A DNA stretch of 64,000 nt from Crocodylus rhombifer (Eukaryota; Chordata; Crocodylia; Crocodylidae): assembly GCA_038503035.1 (NCBI GenBank), contig JAVSML010001152.1, forward strand, positions 687,066-751,065. Direction: 5' to 3'. The notes beneath the pieces were generated by a model. The model was not told the DNA's origin. It was given only the letters and a program-made list of their open reading frames with translations, and did not search any database. The position numbers were made by a program, and so were the translations under genes. Positions 58,714-64,000 of the stretch are shown one piece after another. Positions within the stretch are counted from its first letter, which is position 1, and each line of letters opens with the position of its first letter.

Positions 58714-59140
58714 TACTGTGTTTACTCAGATACAACACACACCCTTCCCCCAAAACTGTAAATTGGAGTGCTGCTGGAAATCAGAGTGCGTGTCTTTAAA
58801 AAAAATGTGGGGCACAGAAGGCACGATCCTCCTGGAGCCAAACTGCCCAGCCCTCTTCTTCAGCTGGGTGGACAGCCAGCAGCAATGGCTGAGTCAGTGG
58901 AGGGCCCATCCAGCTGAAGAAGAGGAGCCCTGCAATTCAGCTCAGCCAGCAACACCTGCCGAATCCTGCTGCTAAAGGAGCAGCCATAGGTTTTTTGTTA
59001 CTGTGATTTGCAGCCCCTTAATGCATCTGCCTGTGTTTTCCCTGCAAAAAATACCATACTCACTATCCATACTTTCAAGAAAATATCTTTTCCCCTCCAT
59101 CTGCCTCTCAAAAACAAGGTGCATGTCTTATTCGTTGGTG
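58714..59140. mobile_element. Inverted-repeat element with perfect 15-bp inner hairpin
   Basis: Left part ACTGTGTTTACTCAGATACA, then ACACACACC; right part AAGGTGCATGTCTTATTCG, the usual opposite end (GTGTGTCTTATTTGAGTAAA type) of a reptile DNA transposon. Inside, CTCTTCTTCAGCTGG (58853-58867) pairs exactly with CCAGCTGAAGAAGAG (58910-58924) and the pairing extends outward with few mismatches. Family not named. Confidence 0.5.
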
Positions 59141-60049
59141 GGGGGAGGTATGCAAGAAAATGCATGGAAGAACATACAGCATATCCTAAAAAGTCATGAT
59201 GCTCAATGGTATAGAATAGTGCCCTAATACCCCTATGATTTCAGTGACGGAGATAAACGTGTAAGCAGCATTGCCGTTGTGCTGGAAGAACTGAGACACT
59301 GTATTCCTGAGCACTAGTTTCCACTGTGGTTTGTTACTATGCCTAAGTATTTATGGCTCTGAAGGGTTTGAACAGGTCATTAAATAGGAAGTTGCTCAAA
59401 TTATTCCAAATAGTGCTCCAGGTCTTTTTAAAATGTAATGCCAGATATTGCTTGAAATTTTTGGTATAGTTCATGTGAGGATGACGACTAGGATTTGACC
59501 CTAAACTAAGTGTTTGACATAGCATGCTGGATGTGCATGTAGGTCTCTTTGTCAGGCCCTTCCAAAATACCTTAACTAGATTAGGCTGCAGAAGTACAGA
59601 ACTAACATGAATTCTCATGTAGTGATGGTTTTCTGGTTGAGGTGAGCTTAGTTCAGAGGTCTTGAACCAGTTATCGCTGTCCAGGTATCTACCTTATGAA
59701 ACAACCTCAGTGGTGGTATCTTCATTTGCCATCTTAATAGAAGGACCAGCAACTGAATCTGTAGGAGCTTAAAGCAGCTTCTCAGTCCAGAGACTGGCTC
59801 TTATAATGTGTCTGAGTCACAATGGCTGACTGCTGGAGGGAAGATTACACTGCCTCTAAGTTACTGAAGGAATTTAATTTTTCCAGTAGCTCTCAGCTAT
59901 TCACCAACCTTTAAGGATGGAAACGTGCAAGACAGTATGAGAGTCAGTCCCCAAATTAGCAAAACAATTAAATAATTTGTGCAATGAATGTACAATGCTC
60001 GAGAATCCCTTTCCATAGAGCAATTAACTCTGATATCAGCTGTAAGATT
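59141..60049. other. Intergenic, nothing identified
   Basis: No exon or named repeat recognised. Confidence 0.5.
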
Positions 60050-61900
60050 CTTTATTTCTGCTACCTATCATATTTTACTGTGAAGGAAAAAATGAATTTG
60101 TATAAAACTTGGATGCTGGTGCCTCAGAACAGTTTGAAAAACTGCCAACAGTGTGGCTGAAGTGTTTGAGCCAAATGTCACCCTGTTAAACTGGTGGAAG
60201 TCCCATTGTCTTCATGGGCAGTGGCTTAAGTGAGACCACATTTTGATCTTCCTGTTTGACCTATCCTTCTGTGTATGGGAATCACTGTATAGTGAGCAAT
60301 TCCACTAATAAATGGATTTAGACAAAAAGAAGGATAGGAAAAAAGGAGAAAGAACAGACCAAAGAGAGAAAGAAAAAAAAAGAAAGAGAAACTTCAAACC
60401 AACATGAAAAAAAGCTCACTAGCTTGACTTCAGCATTGAAAATAATAGGGTTTTTAACAGTTAAAAGGTTTTAAAAGGTCATTATGCATTTAGCAGCAAA
60501 AGAGCAATATGAATTTCTAAGCAGCAACATCTGGAAGATCAAAAGAAATCATACTTCAATCAACATGAAAATCTCTGCTCATTACACGCAATCATATTTA
60601 GTTATTAATAGACACTGGCTAGACACTGACATTTTACACATTTCATCCTATGATGCGCCAGGGACACTTCTGGCATTTAGTTTATCATTTTCATCAGTGT
60701 CATGGAAAGAGTGACCGATATGACCCCAAAAATCTCACACTGTCACTCATAGTAAGTGAATTTATCAACACGTATGGAATGGGAATACACATGAGAATTT
60801 TAACTGTTTGCATACTAAATTACTTCATTCTTCACGCTTCAAAAAAATTCAATTTTGCATAATAAATAATGCTAAGGGCCAGTGGACAATTATATAGGTG
60901 GAAATAGAATGCAAAATGATTGGAATTCAAATTTGTTCTATGAATGTATCTGGAGGTTGCTTCAGTAATCAGCTTCAGCCACTGATTTTATCCATTGTTA
61001 GAGGTTAATACAAAAGCTCTCAGCTCATATTAGAAGCAGCCTAACTTAAACTGCAAATTGGCACATCTTCTGTTAGTATTTTCCTTCTATGACATATCCT
61101 ACAACTGACTTAAATACACAGTCAAGCACATATTAAAATTAATTGGTCCATTATTTTAATATGGAAAATAAAGTCTTGGAGAAGGCATAGGGACAAAAAT
61201 AGTGCTGAAAAAGAGAAACACCACAAACTATTAGCTCTAGATTAAAACGGCATGTTGTGCCCCTTTCCCCTCTTCGCCCCTCCCTCTTCTTCTTCCTCCC
61301 CTCCCCCCCAGCCGACTTTGAATAGTTTGCTTAACTGGCATATTTGATTTCATGACTGATTTTTGTGTGTAATAATTGCATTAAAGAAATAATGAGACTG
61401 CCTTTCTATCTAGTTTTACTGATCACTACAGCAAACATGCTGAGGAACTGCATCAGACAAATGTGATTTTACTTCTAATGACAATTATTTTTGGACTGAA
61501 TTGTAATTTAGTTTTTAATTAGATCTGTCACTACATTTTCTAACTCAGTTATTGCATCCTTTGATGATTTTACCAGAATTATACTTCTATTTCTGCCACT
61601 TTGCACTCCGTGCTTTAATAATTCTTAAGACAAATACTCCAGACAGTTGATTATATTTTGTGGCAGCAGTAATGCAAACCCTCTCCTATGTTACATTGAT
61701 TCAAAAAATCATCCTGATCACTGAACCAATGAGCTATGCCAATAACTCCCTAAAAGAAAAAAGTATTCAGAAGGATTTAGCCAGAACCAGATTATAAGCA
61801 TGCTTTTTATATATTAAATTGAAATAAATACATAGAAGTAGTCATACATGAACAACATTTTTATTGTACCTGGACACTCTAGAATTCATTTAATTACCAG
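60050..61900. other. Longest repeat-poor AT-rich block, candidate enhancer region
   Basis: About 1.85 kb with no transposon ends, SINE boxes or palindromes apart from a purine tract at 60325-60390 and a pyrimidine tract at 61260-61310. It is rich in TAAT/ATTA cores (for example 61136-61160 and 61500-61525) and CATCTG-type E-boxes (near 60529). Such blocks beside developmental genes are often conserved enhancers; here that is inference. Small frames (60-76 residues) lack features. Confidence 0.35.
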
Positions 61901-62044
61901 GGGGAGAAATGGGTTTTTATCTACCAGTAAAACCATCCGTATGGACTGAAGACAATATTAACCATTTTAGCCACAATAATCGTCTTAAAATATCTTCAGT
62001 GCTCCTAATTTATAACAGAGTCTTTTTCCCAGAGAGTCCTGTGA

Positions 62045-62257
62045 CAGGGGTCAACAACCTATGGCCCAGGATCCAGATAGGGCCCACAAAGTGATTTTAT
62101 TTGGCCTACTAAGCACTGTTTATATAAGCTACCATTAATAAGTTTTGCATAAGTTTCACCATCTATTGGCAAAATATGTAAACTACCACCCCTGCCTTAA
62201 CTTAGGAGCAAGCTCTGTTAATTCAGTCCACTGTTAGTTAAAGGTTGTAGACCCATG
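62045..62257. mobile_element. hAT-type MITE (213 bp)
   Basis: Ends CAGGGGTCAACAACCTATGG and, read backwards, CATGGGTCTACAACCTTTAA. Flanking octamers TCCTGTGA and CCCTATGG differ only by transitions (3 of 8). GGATCCAGATAGGGCCCACA is the familiar inner hAT segment. Non-coding. Confidence 0.75.
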
Positions 62258-62719
62258 CCCTATGGCAATTAAGGTATATGCTCTACCGATAGGGACACAA
62301 TACTGCCACTAAATGTAGCTTTTATTACGTGAGTATCCCTGTTAGGATAGTCTAGAACTTCACAGTTTGCCTTAACTCAGAATTGTAGTCCCTGCCTATT
62401 TTCCACTTCCTCAAGATGGATGGGGAAATGGTTGGTTCCTCCCTTTTTAAGGAGCATTTTACTCCTTTTTAATGATTTCTGACTAGATACTGGGGCTGAG
62501 AAGTGGAAGGGGATGGAGGTAGGGCTCCATGCATTTGCCTAGTCTACCACCTTCCCACCTACTTAGGCCTCAGGAGTAGGAATTTATATATTTATTCATT
62601 TGGTCTGTGCCTTTCCGTTGCTACAATCCTGCAAAAGTGCACCTTCCCCCAGTTTGTTCATGCCAACTTAAACTACTTCCCTTATGTATTATTGTGTCCA
62701 TGAAGCTCTGAGATTTTTC

Positions 62720-63150
62720 AAAGTAGGTGTTAGGCAGTCTGGCAGTTATCCCATGATAATGACCCCCGCAAAAAATCTTGTTCCTCCTTTATCAGGTTCC
62801 TCCTTACCATCTCTCTCCTGCTTGTTGGCTATCTGCATTTCTCTTATATCCAGTTTTTGTTTCCAGATGAAGGTCAGTGTGAGCTTTTGTAACATCTGCC
62901 TCTTCACTCTGCGGTGTCTGCTTCTCTCCCAGATGCCTGAGGAAGGAAGGGTACTGTAATGCCTGAAATCTAGCATGTGTCTGTCTCAACCATGCAGTTC
63001 TTCCAATGAAAGATATCTCCTCTATCCCAACCATGTAGTTGATCTAATAAAAAATATCTCCTACCCCAACCATGCAGTTGGTACAGTAAAAGATATCTCC
63101 CACAAGAATTCTTGCCTCTCACATAGTTCCTGGACCATCACAACAACAAT
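62720..63150 (+). repeat. Retroelement-end repeat with three tandem units
   Basis: Three imperfect 39-41-bp units begin at 62985, 63026 and 63065, each (C)CCAACCATG(C/T)AGTT, then AATRAAAGATATCTC-like sequence. Upstream, 62930-62965 (GATGCCTGAGGAAGGAAGG, TACTGTAATGCCTGAAATC) is the usual flank. Downstream are TAGTTCCTGGACCATCACA and ACAACAATG. It shares the GTTGGTCCAATAAAAGATAT core with 17.4, 17.9 and 50.0 kb. Possibly a Penelope-like end; uncertain. Confidence 0.6.
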
Positions 63151-63354
63151 GTCACCTCAATGGTATAGCAAAACTCCCAGTTTTTCTCTTTTTTAAAATT
63201 TTACAATACATTCCCTCCCTCTCCCCTAACCATTCCTGGCTTTCTCTCCACCCTCTCTATCCCTTATAAGTGATTACAAATAGTACTAGGTAAGCTAAGC
63301 TAAGTTCTTCTATGCTATTACTGTAATAAGACATACAAAAAACTAGAACTCTTG

Positions 63355-63480
63355 GTTCCAAAATGATACTTTTTATTAAACCAACTGGAAAATGGCAAGA
63401 AAATTCTGCAAGCTTTTGGGATCAAAGTCCCTTCATCAGGCTCTGGGAAAAGTGTAGATGGTACAAGATGGTAAAAAGTC
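63355..63480 (-). repeat. GTTGGTTTAATAAAAAGTATC repeat (-)
   Basis: Plus strand reads GATACTTTTTATTAAACCAA, then AAGCTTTTGGGATCAAAGTC and CCTTCATCAGGCTCTGGG. Its orientation is opposite to the tandem units at 62985-63100, and its layout matches 50010-50130. Confidence 0.6.
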
Positions 63481-64000
63481 CCCATAGGTAGGAAATTTCG
63501 TTTTTGCAGAGTGGGAGCTGAAGATGGCAGATGGAATACTTATTATTGCAATAAGTCCCTTTTTATATTGTAAATAGTATTCTCTTATGTTTGTATTGAT
63601 TTTTACTGTTTTATATTGTATTACATTGTATTCCTATCATTTGTGCATTGATTTTTATTGTTTCATATTAACATTGTATGATTTAGGCCTGTAATGTCAG
63701 TTGGCATGAGTGATATCAAGTATCCATTTTGTGTGTCAGGTTCCCATCGTGTCCCCATGCCCTGTTGTGTAAGTATGTTGTAACTGTGACTCATACTCCT
63801 CCTATGTAACTTGGTTCCGGAATGAATGGGGATGAATGCGGGTGCTTGAGAGACAATGGCAGTAGGTCTAAAAATAGCTCCCTCTGAATGACCGAACCAT
63901 CAACTCTATGACCCACCCATCGCCCTGAATTGCCCTTCCCTGGCTCAAGATTTGGAAGACAAAGACTGCTGCAGAAATCAGTCAACCCACCATCACAGAC
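63481..64000. other. Intergenic, nothing identified
   Basis: AT-rich with repeated TTTTTATTGTTTCATATT-like and TTTTATATTGTATTACATTG segments (63590-63680). No gene recognised before the window ends. Confidence 0.5.

Overview
The window looks like vertebrate nuclear DNA, most likely from a crocodilian; a turtle is not excluded. Two things point there. First, two short exons at the left end spell the C-terminus of receptor-type protein tyrosine phosphatase gamma (PTPRG), with vertebrate splice signals. Second, the repeats are those expected of non-avian reptiles: long CR1 LINE copies with a bird/crocodilian/turtle-type reverse transcriptase and tail, MIR-type CORE-SINEs, tRNA-like and 5S-like SINE fragments, and many short hAT, Tigger/pogo and Harbinger-like inverted-repeat elements. 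Species and family names come from recognition by eye, not from a search.

Layout. Bases 1-276 are the end of a PTPRG intron. The penultimate coding exon is 277-350, an intron of about 5.7 kb follows (351-6020), and the last coding exon with the stop codon is 6021-6092. A long AT-rich 3' UTR probably runs to about 10.8 kb, where AATAAA at 10783-10788 is the best poly(A) signal. From about 10.8 kb to 64 kb I find no supportable protein-coding exon. In human and chicken the next genes after PTPRG include C3orf14 and FEZF2; no part of either was recognised here.

The remaining 53 kb is intergenic and built largely of nested, decayed transposons. The main landmarks are: a minus-strand CR1 LINE (25591-about 29180) split by a 1.6 kb LTR-like insertion with a 6-bp target duplication and a GCAGGA minisatellite; a second CR1 (47875-about 49360) split by a 255-bp insert with a 10-bp duplication; a 617-bp hAT-type foldback element (43290-43906) with an exact 8-bp duplication inside a Harbinger-like element; and several unnamed families present twice in the window (11.9/35.5 kb, 12.4/23.7 kb, 37.9/57.8 kb, 38.7/44.3 kb, 30.8/32.9 kb).

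Between the repeats lie a few AT-rich, repeat-poor blocks (19.4-20.0, 36.15-36.56, 41.55-41.83, 47.50-47.84 and 60.05-61.90 kb) that resemble conserved non-coding or enhancer DNA. That is inference from composition only. I see no operon, CRISPR array, defence system or other compact gene system; the unusual content is the density and nesting of palindromic elements.
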